Of a stretch of 64,000 bases of DNA, positions 12,801-27,340 are shown piece by piece. How positions within the stretch are numbered: position 1 is the first letter of the stretch; the number at the start of each line of letters is the position of its first letter. Position numbers and translations under genes: made by a program. Below the pieces are notes generated by a model. That model did not search any database. It saw only the letters and a program-made list of their open reading frames with translations, and was not told the DNA's origin. This DNA is from Sinotaia quadrata (lineage: Eukaryota; Mollusca; Gastropoda; Architaenioglossa; Viviparidae): assembly GCA_028829895.1 (NCBI GenBank), contig CM054182.1, positions 84,376,046 to 84,440,045 of the forward strand, written 5' to 3'.

Positions 12801-15800
12801 ACTAGAGATTGATGGAACTAGACAGTGTTGTAACTAGAGATTGCTGTAACTAGACAGTGTTGTAACTAGAGATTGCTGTAACTAGACAGTGTTGTAACTA
12901 GAGATTGATGGAACTAGACATTGTTGTAACTAGAGATTGATGGAACTGGAGATGACTAGAACTTGCCTGTACATTTAATTCATCAATTATTTATCATTTA
13001 TTTATTTATTATTTATCAGTGGAAGAATTTATTTGGAGCATTACTACTATTACTCTGTATACATAAGCAAATGTAAGAATTTCTTATTTATATTTTGTCT
13101 GACAGCCAATGTTTGGAGAAGTTCTTGGTAATATTCTGGCAAAAGAGATTGAAGAAGCAACTAAACACAGTCTTGTAAGATGTTTGATTAATTGATTTTG
13201 TTTTACCATAATTATAAAACTTGGTCACTGTTTGTCACTAGTAGAGTATTTATTTTTACAAAATTCATTTATTAGTTTGTGATAAAAGAAAATGATTGAG
13301 TAATATTATAATTCTTGGATCAACAATTTTATTTTATTTTATTTTTTTAATAAAGAATGCAATTTGATAAAACTATTTATTTAATAACATTTATTTTTTA
13401 GGAATAAATTTCTAGAAGTGAATTGGCAATATATCAAGGCATTGTATAAACAAATTAATTCTTTATTAATTTTATAAGTGTTGTGTGTGAGCTACTTTCA
13501 CAGTGGAAATAGCAATGTTACACTGCTCTTTGTTATTTAATTGACATTGGAAATACTTTAAACGTTATTTAATTGACATTGGAAATACTTAAACAGCATC
13601 ATAATCTTATGTTTATTCTCTTGTCAAAGAGAAATTAAAACTGCAACAACTGAACATTTTTTTCCTTGCTGTTTATTTTTAATTAACATGAGAAATACTT
13701 TTAAAAGTAACTGATAAAATAGTCTTTCTCTGCTGTACTTTTTAAGTAAAAGTACAAATAAGTACAAATGAAAAGTGGTTCAGTGTTTTTAATTGATAGA
13801 GTAATTACTTGAAATAAGTACACATCAAAATTGGTTCTTTTGTGGTATTTTTTAATTGACAGGGAAATTACTTTAAGTACACATCAAAAATGGATCTTTT
13901 GTGGTATTTTTTAATTGAAGGGGAAATTACTTTGAAATAAGTACACATCAAAAATGGATCTTATGTGGTATTTTTTAATTGACGGGGAAATTACTTGAAA
14001 TAAGTACACATCAAAAGTGGGTTTTGTTGTATTTTTTAATTGACAGGGAAATTACTTTGAACAAAAATCTGCATTTGCTTTCTTGCTGAAACTCTCAACA
14101 ATTCCAGGCATGACAGGAAAGCGATTTGAATTTAATCTCAAAGAGCAAGCAACACTTCCATTCAAGACTTTGCGCAGTTATCCACACCTCACATATGAAG
14201 ATGTCAGATCAGTGCAGGTGAGACTTGAAATTCATCTTAGCAGATTTTTTATTATACAGAACCTTTGATAGAATTAACTCTAATTATGCTTTGTATGTCT
14301 TGTTACTGCGTTGCAGTGTCATGAAAACAGGCTTTATAAATTCTGTTTGATCTCTTACATGCCAATGCCAGGAAGTGCTTCAAAACTTCCTATGATTTCC
14401 CAGAAAAGGGAAACAAACTCCAGAAGCTCAACTGAATAAGTAAAGAAATGATAAAAGTAGTGGTATTTCAAGGTCACCGGAAGCTCCCACCTATGCTACA
14501 AAGTCAGACTAGAGTCAAGCTCAACAGTCTTTTTTACTTGCTGATTCCGCCAAGCCCGCTCCCTTGGCTGTGGTTTGGTTTAGAAAGAAAATGTTATTCA
14601 TGTCCATGTATATTAACAATAATACTTAAATGATCTTCACTTTCTCACTTTGTCTGATGCAGTTTATGTTATTAATGACTGGTGGGGTGGACACTTGAAA
14701 TCAAAGGGAAGGAACTCTATTAACTTTGAATTTATGATATATACAAGCCAAGAATTTTAACATCAGATTAATGAAACAAATTCAAGGTACTATTGAAAGG
14801 TTACATAAACTAAGTCAAGAAAGAATGCAATATTCTAATAAAATAATTGGTTGTCTTAATTCTAGTACATGCTTCCTTCCTTTTTCAATCCTGTGAGCTT
14901 TAACTTTCAATTCAACAAACCATTAAGCATATTTTATTTAGTTAGTACTCATAATATTTAACTATTCTACTCTGAGCTTTTGTTAGAATATATAAATATA
15001 TATAGCTATATATACACACATACACACACACACACACACATTTATATATATATATATATGGTGTGTCTAGAATGTAATACAGAGTGGCATTCGAAGAGTC
15101 CAGCAGCTAGTGTATTCAGCCCTGAAGAAAGTGGTGACCAACAAAGTCACCCGAGAGGTTGGGCTTGCATGGATAGCTGCTGTGGTCAGCCTAAATGAGC
15201 TGCGGACTGCTGCAGTTCTTCAAGATACTGAAGGCCCACAACCAGGATGTTCTGATGGTGAGCATGAATTTTGAGATGTCCAGTCATAATAATGAGTTTT
15301 GAATTATTATTTTAAAATCTGGCTGTATGTGTCTTGAAAAGAGTAGGTTTGTTTGGTTTTTTTTTATAAGTTTTGATTTATAAATGTCTTGAAATGGAAC
15401 AGAACTTACAGAAAATATGTATTTATGCCTTTTAAAAAAAAAGTCTCATCCTTCTGAGAGAGTTCCCCACGTGTAGTGTTGTATGTAGTGCACTCAAAGG
15501 GCAGGTGTGCTCATGTAATCTTCTGTGTGCAGTTTTAGTAAAGAAAGTGATTTTAAAAAATGTAGTTGATGCATGTATCAGTGCTTGTTTTCTTGTGAAA
15601 GATAAATTCAAAATTGGATTTTATAATTGGATTTTGATGAATTAAAAACCAAATGGAATAAAACCCTAACTTATTTTGCATTTTGATTAAATTCTTTTGT
15701 TATTGATTTGATTTTCAACCTAAATTCTTTTTGTTATTGATTTAATTTTCAACTTAAATTCTTTTCTATCTGAAGGCTACATGACAAACTTTTCTGCAGT

Positions 15801-18800
15801 CATTCTTGAGTTTTTTCTTCCAATTGGATTGGACTCCAGTAAATTGATGAAAGTGGATTTAAGCTATTCAGCATCTCCTGCTTGTCGACTGAACTATGAC
15901 TATGAGACTTGCCTTGCTAGTGGTCAGATTGGTGAGTCTTGCTAGCAGTTAGACACACCAGATATCATACAAGTAAAATAAATAAAACCAATACTGTAAA
16001 GCATTACCCCCCTCCTTTGTATTCACTTACTCATTGTTCACCCCTTTTCACTACATCTTCCTGTTAGATTTGTGTAGGACCTTAACGTTTATTAAATCAA
16101 CAGACATCGTTTCCTAATTTTTTTACATAGACTGGATCTGTTGAAAATTTGTCCAGCCTTGTCTTTGGGAATCTGGAAGTCTTAAATTAATACACTGTAT
16201 TTTTTTCAAAAGTCATAAATAAAATGTATATAATTTAAAACATTATTAGTAAAGGCTGTTTTGAGCATGTAAAGGTAAAAGACTATTTAAATTATAATTA
16301 TTTTATTTCTTTATTATTTAATATTTCAACTTGTGATTTTCTTTTGTAGTACAGCAGATTGTCTGCATCTGAGTTGCTTTAGATAAACTATTTCAGACAA
16401 ACTGAATATTTTACGTCTGAAGAAGGCCAGTAGATAAACAGAAACTCTTAACAGAATGCATAAGTTGCTGACTTTTAATTGTAGTGAGAGAGTATTCTAA
16501 TATAAAACGGTAAACTGGGAGGCTAAAGGCCATGAGTTTGCATGCAAGAATCAGACGGTAAGAGTTCCACTCCCCATTTACGTCATTGGAGCTTTTTCAG
16601 CTAGCTCACCACATTCCCCAGTTCAGGATTTAAATATTGTGCCACCATTTGTTAAAAGCTTAGAGAGATTAATTGATATGACTCATTAATAAACTATTCA
16701 GCATTATTTTTATTAATAATTTAATGAGAGTATTTTGCACACAATATTGAGAAAATATTGAAGTGCTAGCCATATTTCTAATCAATTCAGAATGCTTTCC
16801 GATAATATTAGTTTTTTGCTGACTTGCATTAATTTAAAAATTATAAGGATTAGGAAACGAATAAGAGACATCTCTTGTTGCAACTTGTGCCAACTCCAAC
16901 TGCAGAATGTGAGAAAGGGTGAGTTTAACATAACATTGGTAGTTGCAATTTTACTGATTAAGAGGTGGCAAAAGACAAAATTAGATTGTATTCCTGGCTT
17001 GATGACTTTTGTATTAATTGTACTGAGAGAGAAAACAAGAACAAAATTGGCTTATATTATTAGCAGAAGGTTGTTGATTGTATAATCTTAGTGAGTGTTG
17101 TGCAGGAAAAGGCTCTGGATTTGGATTATATTAATTTGGGTGAGTGATTGACTTGTGCTGCAAAAGAGTTGTTAATGATTGACTTGATATGCTGCAAAAG
17201 AGTTGTTTTATTGATTGATTGACTTCTTGTGCTGCAAAGAGTTGTTTTAGTGAGTGATTGACTTGTGCTGCAAAAGAGTTGTTGTAGTGAGTGATTGACT
17301 TGTGCTGCAAAAGAGTTGTTTTAGTGAGTGATTGACTTGTGCTGCAAAAGAGTTGTTATTGATTGATTGACTTCTTGTGCTGCAAAGAGTTGTTTTAGTG
17401 AGTGATCTTTTAGTTTTGTAACACAAGACTCTTGGTTGTCTTAATTCCTAGTAAGCGAAAGAGGACATGATCGTCGGGTTGGGGTACTGCCCACTGAACT
17501 ACAGGGTCAGCAGACTTTCATCACAGAGTGTTATCACCTGACTCAGCGTGCACTTAGTATTGGTATCATACCTGCAATCAAACACTATGGTAAAATGCAC
17601 AGGTAAGTACCTCTTAACTTTGGCATTAACTTTTTGCAGATAACATGAAGCACTGATCTCGTTCCTTAGTGAGTTAATATTGGCAACAGAATGGTAAGGG
17701 CATTAAAGTTTACTCATAAGAATAATGTCTTCTCAGAATTGTTTTATGTATAAGTTAATTTTAGTAGAGTAGGAGAAAAATGTAAAACGCTTTTGTTTGT
17801 TGGTCAGTCTGCAAGTATATGTTGTTTTGTCTGTTTGGTCAGTCTGCAAGTATATCATTTTGTCTGTTTGGTCAGTCAGCAACTATATTTTATTTTATAT
17901 TTTGGTCAGTCTGCAAGTATATGTTATTTTGTCTATAGGTCAGTCTGCAAGTATGTTATTTTGTCTATAGGTCAATCTGCCAGTATATGTTATTTTGTCT
18001 ATAGGTCAGTCTGCAAGTATATATTATTTTGTCTATAGATCAGTCTGAAAGTATATGTTATTTTTTTCTGTTGGTCAGTCTGCAAGTATATGTAATTTTT
18101 TCTGTTGGTCAGTCTGATAGGACATTTATTTTGTCTGTTGATATTTTCCCTGTCCAAGTGACTGACAATATATTTTCAGTCATAAATGTATTTTTTTTCT
18201 ACCTGTCCAGGTCATTAAATATAATTTTATCACCTAGAGATCATCCATATTCAATTTATTTTTGGCTATATGTGGCATTTGTTCTGCTGGGGACTAGCTA
18301 TATCCAAGTAACTGTCCCAATATATTTTTTTAAAACAAAGCGAAGCCTAGAACAAAAATTTAACAGAACTGTTAGGTTTTGGATTGGGTTTTTTTTATAT
18401 CAGTGCTCTATGTTCTTGTATCTTTTTTCTCTTGATTTTTACATGTAAAAGCAGTTCATTGCTTACGACCATTTATTTTTTTTTTGAAGTTAATTAAAAT
18501 ATTTTAATTTTATTTTACAGTACATTGTCCATTGTGAAAATAACCTTGACAAAATTCTTGGTGTCTCATTGAATGTTCACATATCTCAAAAATCAGGTGT
18601 GTAATTTCTTTGACATTGAACTGGCATTTCTTGTGTTTTTCATTCTCTTTCCAGAATTCATTAAAATGTTTTCTTTCTTTTTATTTTTTATTTTTTGTGC
18701 GCTAATGAAATAATCAGTTCTTTCTATATCAGTATAATTCCTCACAGTGAGTAAATTTTCTATGTGGATTTGTTTGTCTTGTACACATCTGTTATTTCAG

Positions 18801-21800
18801 CTTTTTCCAAAGCCATATTCAGGCATTGCAGGGTACTGACAGAGAAGAAGCCATGAAAAACATGCATGTGGTGAGTTTATGATATATTAGTTTGTAAAAT
18901 ACTCAATGAACAACATGTATGTGTTTAATATAAAAAAAATACTGAAAAACCTGTAAATTTGTATTCTTGTTTGTTAATATCTTTATATAATAAGTAATGA
19001 ATAGCATATACGTTAGACTTGTATTAGTTTGTAGCTTTATATAAAAGTAGTAAATAACATGTAAGTTTTTAATATATCTAGTGCTTTATATAAAAGTAGT
19101 AAATAACGTGTAAGTTTTTAATATATCTAGTGCTTTATATAAAAGTAGTAAATAATGTGTAATTTTTTAAACCATCTAGTGATTATATAAAAGTACTAAA
19201 TAATGTGTAATTTTTTAAACCAGCTAGTGATTTATATAAAAAGTACTAAATAATGTGTAAAAGTTTTTAATACGTTTAGTGCTTTATATAGAAGTACTAA
19301 TTAACATGGGAGTGTGTTTTAGTAGTTTAGTTTAAAAAGTACAGAATAAAATCTAAATTTATAATCTATTAGAGCTTTATATAAACACTCATTGAAACAT
19401 ACTTATAATTTTTAGTAGGTATCTATGTTTTTAAAAAAAGAAGAATATGCATTATTCCTTTATTTATCATAGCTTGATATACTTATTTATCATAGCTTGG
19501 ATAACTTTATCTTATCTTTATACCTTTATTTATCATATCTTGATACCCTATTTATCTTGTCCCAGGATTCACAAAATGTATGTCACCTTAGGAGTTAAGG
19601 CTTGATGAACAGCTTCCAACCTGATAAAATCAGTTCATGAAAGAATGTAAAGACTATATTTCCTTTGAGTTATCCTTTCCTGCAATTGTTGTTAGGCATA
19701 GGAGTGTAGAGGCCCACATTTTGTTTGAGTTTTCCTTCCCTGAAATTGCTGTTGGATAGATTGAGAATAATGTATATATAATCAACATAGTTATTCTTGG
19801 TAACTGGGAAAAGGTTAGCATGTATAATCTGTAAACACAAATAATTCAGGAATAAAGAACTTTTAAAAAAAAAGATTATTACAGTATTGTTACAAACTAT
19901 AGTGATATAAAATGTTAATTAATATCCTGAATATGCAAAATGTCTCACATCACTTATTATTATTATTGATATGCATTTTACACCATTTTTGTTTTTTTGA
20001 TGTGAGTTTATTTAGTATTGTAAAGCACTTCACTCTTATATAACATGTTATTATTTTTTTCCTGTGGTGTTCAGATGTACATTTAATTGTTTTCTTTTTT
20101 ATCCTATTGTTCTTGATATTAAATTTCAGATGTTGAATTTACTCTTATGCTCATTTTCATTGCAGCTGGTCAGTGTAGTTTGGGAGACATCTTTGCTAGA
20201 TACAGAGCTTGCTCGCAGCATCACTGCTTTCTACATCAGTCAGGCATCTCTTCTTTTAGAAGTTGTCAAATATGATGCAGTGGTGAGTTCTGATCTTATG
20301 TAGAGACAGGCAGAAATGGAGTTAGATGTTGAATGAGTATTTCATCTGACTGTAATTCTAAAAGTCCTTTTGCAAGAATGAATTGTATAAAAACATAATG
20401 GTTATTAATACGTAGTCAATACCGAAACAAATTTTTAAAATACTTCTTTTATGTAGTCATGTATCAGAAATGTCTTTATATGGATATTTATTATAAAATT
20501 GTTTCCACATGTATCAGCCACAGTATCGTGAATTTTTCAATTTTAAGTAAGCACAGAAACAAGCACAATTCTTTCACTTTAAGAAGTAAGATGTCACACC
20601 AAAATCAGATTGGAATCAGCCATTCTGAAATTTAAAAATAGTGCTACAATTCAAAAAATGGAATATATTTGTGAAGAAAATTATTTTTATTTTCAGTGCA
20701 TGCTGCAGTTCCAAATAGGATACATTTGTGAAGAAAAGAATTTTAGTTTAAGTGCAAGTATACATAAATGATAGTCTGAAATTAATTATTTGTGGCATTT
20801 TAAGACTACACAATCTGTATTATTTATTTGCAGCACCTCAGGATTGTACTATCACAGTTATAAACTGTCTATATTGTTTATTTGCAGGACTTTATAACTG
20901 AGAACTGTACTGTCCTAATTACGCTTATAATAATATTTATAATAATAAATAATGATAATGTTTATGTATTTTTTAAAATTGTTTTCTTGCTGTGCAGAAT
21001 ATTTGACAGATATTGTTTCTCAAGACATTTACTCTCTGTTACCATTCTTGTTCATGATCAGTTTAAAGTTTTAAAACAAACTTTTATTTGTTTTGAAAAA
21101 TTACCTTTAAACAGAAGTTCTTCTTCCTGTTTAGTATAAAATATATAACACTAAAATAATCTGAATGAAAGTTGAGCATTGGATTTTATAGAAATATAGT
21201 GTTGTAACATTATTATTTTTATTTCTAGTAATTGTCTTATTTTCTTGTTATTGTGTGTAGAGCTGTTGAGTGATAGGTTAGTCAAGGTTCATGTGCCTCC
21301 AGCATACTTCTTTCTGCCTTGTATGATTTTCTTGAAAATGTTATCACTAGCTGTAGGTACTCCAAACATATTTTCCCAAATCATTAATAATAATTTTAAA
21401 GTACAGAGACAAATAAAACGTTTTCAGCTTATTTCAATGGTACTAAAATCAATTTTGTAACTCAAATAGAACCAAAGTTATGATTTTTTTCAATATTTTT
21501 TTTTTTTTAAATGTTACACCTTAAAAGTGAAATTGCACAAATTGCTCACTTTGAAGGTCCACAAAATGAAGAAACAGTACAGTATAGTTCAGACTCTTTA
21601 CATAAATAGCATCCAACACCAGCATATGAATATGGCTGAATTTTTTTTAAGAGTCTTTAGTTTACGGTATAATTTTCTATTATACTGCCAATCAAAATTA
21701 GCAGTTTATTCATTTGCTTGTAATGAATTGTAACAAAAGTTTATAGGTTGATTATAGTATTAGTTGTAATAGTCATAGAAGTAACATTAGTAGTAGCAGT

Positions 21801-24800
21801 ATTATTATTATTATTATTATTATTTACTTGTTTTAGAGATACAAAGACATTGAAGAAGGTCAGCGCTACCAGAGAAAGGTACTCTCAGTTGTTCCTGAAT
21901 TCTGTGTGAAAGACATGGCCCAATGGTTTACATTTTTGGCAAACAGCATTTTGAGAATCCACCCACATGCAGTGAAATGGCTGACGGTAAAGTTTTGTTT
22001 GTTTTTAATTTTACAAAGTTTTTAATATTAAAAAGTTTTATAAAACAATTTTAGTATATAATTTTTTTTTTAAATCTGTTGATTTGAAATAATTTATTTA
22101 TATATATATATATATATAATCTGTTTAGTATGCAAAAATGTTCCTTTTATTTGAAGTCATTGTTGAAATGTGACCTTTAGTTTGCACAGATAATCCTACA
22201 ATTTGAAGTCATTATTGTTGTGTAATTTGTTTAGTATGCAATAAAAGTTCCTCTGCTTTAAACCATTGTTGACAAGGTCCTCGTTAGGAGTGAATGAGAT
22301 TAAAAGTGAAGGTTAACATTTATATATTACTTTCAAACATTTACAAACATTAAGTAATTGATATTATAAGGAAGGTGAATGTATACATATTACCTTCAGA
22401 CATTAAGTAATTTATATTAAAAGGAAGGTGAATGTATACATATTACCTTCAGACACATTAAGTAATTTATATTAAAAGGAAGGTGAATGTATACATATTA
22501 CCTTCAGACACATTAAGTAATTTATATTACAAGAAAGGTGAATGTATACATATTACCTTCAGACACATTAAGTAATTTATATTAAAAGGAAGGTGAATGT
22601 ATACATATTACCTTCAGACACATTAAGTAAATGATATTAAAATTAATTATATACTTTTTATGCTTTTTGTTTTAATAACTTTTTTTTAAAATGTAAGTAT
22701 TTATGTTTCTTAGTTATTGAGGCAAAATCACCAGCAGTGAAATGCAAAATTATTGTAAAATATAATAACTAGTGGCAGAATACAAATACGTACTTAATAT
22801 TGTTTCTCTCACTTTTGTTTGTTCTTATTGCTTTATAGTTCTTTGTTGTAGATTTGTCAAAGTTAGTTTAGCTAGGACGTGTCTAATGTTATAGTTCTTT
22901 GTTGTAGATTTGTCAAAGTTAGTTTAGCTAGGGCGTGTCTAATGTTATAGTTCTTTGTTGTAGATTTGTCAAAGTTAGTTTAGCTTGGACGTGTCTAATG
23001 TTATAGTTCTTTGTTTTAGATTTATCAAAGTTAATTTAGCTAGGATGTGTCTAATGTTAAAGTTAGTACTCCAAACACAAATTTAAATCATAAAGGATGC
23101 ATTCATAAATTGAAATATTTACACAGGAGGACACTAAAAGTTAAGTGCAAGTTGTTAAAGAAAAAGAATTTCTTTCATAGTTAATATATTATGCAAGTTC
23201 TACTGGATTTCTTTAAGTTTACTTAATCTGTGATACTGTTGCAAAAGTTTCTTATAATTCATCCAATACTCCCAAAGAGCTTAGGAATAAAAAGGTACAT
23301 TTATAAATAGCTGTGACAATCATTGCAAAAGTATGTAGCTTATCTGAGTGCTAGCAATAAAGAATAGAAAGATACAATTATTAAACATCTGTTATGACAT
23401 TGCAAAAGTGTATAGCTTATCTGAGAGCTAACAATAAAGAATAGAAAGGTACATTATTATTATTAAACATCTGTGATGGCATTGCAAAAATGTATAGCTT
23501 ATCTGAGTGCTAACAGTAAAGGAATAGAAAGGTACATTATTATTATTAAACATCTGTGATGGCATTGCAAAAGTGTATAGCTTATCTGAGTGCTAACAAT
23601 AAAGAATAGAAAGGTACATTATTATTATTAAACATCTGTGATGGCATTGCAAAAATGTATAGCTTATCTGAGTGCTAACAATAAAGGAATAGAAAGGTAC
23701 ATTTATGAAACACATGTGACACTCATAACAAAAAGTGCAATGCTCATCTGAGTGATTACAAAAACGAATAGAAATGTACAAGAATGAAATATCTGCACTT
23801 GGTGTTTGGACACTGATCTTCCAACATTATTGTACCTTAAAGGTTATTGTTTGAGAGTTGGAAGATTACAGCGAGTTGTTTTATAAATGTGCCAAAAAGA
23901 GCTGCTTGCTTATATTCTAATGATTATCTAGAATTCACATTTCAAGTGCTTTCTTTCAATTTTGAATTTTACACTAATGCATTCCATTTTGCATCTTGTT
24001 TTGTCTATAGTTAAGTCCCTTTGTGGACTGCTGTGTGATGTTACTGGAACGGCCAGACCTAATGCCTGGGCCCATTCCCGCATCACAGATTGTGTCAGCA
24101 TTGCTAAGCTTCATGAGGTCCTCAGATAGTGAACAAAGGTGAGAAAACTGTCATTAAATGCTCCTTATTCTTCATTGTACTTTCTCCTATAATTTTCTTG
24201 TTGCCTTTTCCTATATCTTTATTGCTATCTTTTCCTATATCTTTATTGCTCTCCGTTCCTATATCTTGTTGCCTTTTCCTATATCTTTATTGCTCTCTTT
24301 TCCTATAGTTTGTTGCCTTTTCCTATATCTTTATTGCTGGTTTAACCAGCTTCAGTATATGAGCTCCTACAATTATATTGAGGTATACTTGTTGTTCTAG
24401 AGACGTCTTAATATAGAATACTTTTTTGTGTTTATTACATAACTCATGAAAAAATGGAGTGTTATTTCTCTTTGTATTTGAATTGAAATCTGACTGATGA
24501 GTAGGGTATTATTCGAATTGAAAGTTGACTGATGACTGAGTGGAGCATTATTTGATTTGAAAGCTGACTAGCAAGTGAGTGGAGTGTTATTCGATTTGCA
24601 AGATAACTAGCAAGCATGTGAAGTATTGTTTAATTTGAAAGCTGACTGATAAGTGAGTGGAGTGTTTGATTTGAAAATTGACTGATGAGTGGAGTATTAT
24701 TTCACTTGAAAGCTGACTAATGAGTGGGTGGAGTATTACTATTATTTGAATTGAAAGCTGGCTATGAATGAATGAAGTATTTGTATTGAAAACTGGCTGG

Positions 24801-27281
24801 AGTATTATTTGGAAACTTGTGATGAATGGTCAGAGTGCTTGCATTGGAGACTTATATGTTGTGTGTGAGTGTGTGTGTGTGTGTGTGTGTCATAAATGAA
24901 AATGTTAGTTGAATCTGTTTTGTGTGTGAGGGCATTTCTACCGCACCAGTCCCAAATTTGACCTTCTGGGTCAATGTCCAGCAAGAAAGGGAGGCATTAG
25001 TGAAAGTTACCTTACCTATATCTTTATGATTACCTTTTCCTGTATCTTCATTGTTACCTTTCTATATCTTTATTGTTGTCTTTCTATATCTTTATTTTAC
25101 CTTTCTGTGTCTTCATTGTTACCTGTTCCTATGTTTTCTTTACATTTTATTCCCATATCTTCATTGTTTTTCCTTTATCATGACTGATTTTTTAAAAAGT
25201 CTTCATTTACTGATCCAGCTCAAATAAAAATATGTGTGCATAGTGCGGTTTAACATGTTAAATTCTGCACTTTAATTGCTGTTTGTTAGTTAATATGTAA
25301 AGTTTGTGTATTTTCAGAACTTGTAAGTGATGTGCATGTTTGTTAGTTAATATGTAAAGTTTGTGTATTTTCAGAACTTGTAAGTGATGTCCATGTTTGT
25401 TTGTTTGTTTGTTTGTTTGTTTGTTTTTAAAAAAAAAACATAATGCTCTAAACATTTCACTCATTTTTAATTTTTTTTCCTCTAGCGCACACAGTCAAGG
25501 CTGGGGTTCTGGCATCATGTCAGACCTTGCTGCCATGGTTCACACTTGCCCATCAGCACAGACAAAGTTGGGGCCTGCACTGCTCCGCACTTACATCAGC
25601 GTAGATGTTGTGGAAGGTCTTGATGTTGACAAAGACAACTTTGACAAATACAGCTCTAGGTGAGAGGTTGACAGAATTTTTGACAAATATAGCTCCAGGT
25701 GAGAAGTTGACATAGACACTTTGACAAAAATAGCTCTAGGTGAGATGTATAGACACTTTAATAAACATATGGGTTATGTTCATATTCATAGTGATTAGAA
25801 TAGAGTACTTCTTCAACTAAGAAACTTTTGGTCCATCCCCATTAGATGAGTTTGTTATGAACAAGTGTGAGACTATCAGTCAGAAAAACTACTCATCCAG
25901 TTGGAACTGGTTTGGATTGCATCAGCAGTTTCTATCATATTCACAACCCAAGTTGTTTATTCCAACTCTGACACTAAAAATACCATTATAAGGAGTGGCC
26001 AAGATCGGATCACTTCGACAACAATTTATATAACATTTAAGTTTAGAAATAGCGATAGGCAAATTTACTCTGCCACACATATGCAACATTCATTTGTGAT
26101 ACAGCTTCAAACTAGCTATCATTCAAAAACGTCAGCTACAATATCTCTACAAACAACCATTCAAAGAAGTCAGCTGTTATCAGTATCTGTCACCATGCAC
26201 ATAGTAAATTTTGTGTGTCTGTGTGTATTTGTACAGCAAAAAGGAAGAGTTCTGCTGATTATTGTATGTTTTAAATAAATGGTTCTTCTTACAATAATTG
26301 GGAAGAGTTCAGCTTTCAGTGCAGTTAATATATGTTAAATATTATGCTAAATATTTTGTTGTTATTATTACTTGTTTAATTAAGACTTGGTTTCGGATTT
26401 TTAGTTTTTAAATAGTTGTTGACTTTTGACCATTAGGATGGAAATCGGTCAGCTTGTACAGAAACTGTGGTCTCGCACAGATTGCCGTGCTTCCATCATT
26501 AACATGTGTGGCTCTGAGTTGTTCCAGGTACTTTTATTTTTCATTCAGATAAGGATTGATTTATATGGAGTTTATAAATAGATAACTTTATTGTGAAAAT
26601 TATTATAAGTTATCAGGATGGAAATTATAAATTATTGAGGTCAGGTTGTTCATGTTAACATTCAAATGCAGCTTTTGTTTTAGAGGTATCAGAATTTAGT
26701 CTATTGCCTGCATTATTTCAGCATTATTTTGAATAGGGCTTGGTTTTATTGCCAGCATTATTTTAAACAGGATTTAATCTTATTGCCTGCATTATTTAGC
26801 ATTATTTTGAATAGGGCTTGGTTTTATTGCCTGCATTATTTTGAACAGGATTTAATCTTATTGCCTGCATTATTTAGCATTATTTTGAATAGGGCTTGGT
26901 TTTATCACTTGCATTATTTTCACTTTTACTTTGAACAGAATTTAATCTTGGTACCTATGTTATTTTGAAACAGGAATTTTAAACTTTATTATTTCAGCAT
27001 TATTGGAACAGGACTTGTTTTATTACTTGTAATACATCAGCATTATTTGGGACAGATTTAGTTTATTACCTGTATTGTTTCAGCATTATTTGCAAATGTT
27101 CTTGGTTTTATTACCAACTTTATTTCTGCATTATTTTAAACAGTATTTAATATTATTACCTGTATTATTTCATCATTATTTAGTATAAAACTTGGTTTTA
27201 TTGCATGTAATATTGTCACATTGTTCTAACATCTTTTTCAAAATGCTATTCAGACCATCTATCTCCACACACGCACGCACG

Positions 27282-27340
<59 letters not shown>

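Noticed and set aside
17793..18448. Hydrophobic open frames resembling membrane proteins
   Set aside because: T-rich intron 11 repeat; hydrophobicity follows from TTT/TTG codons.
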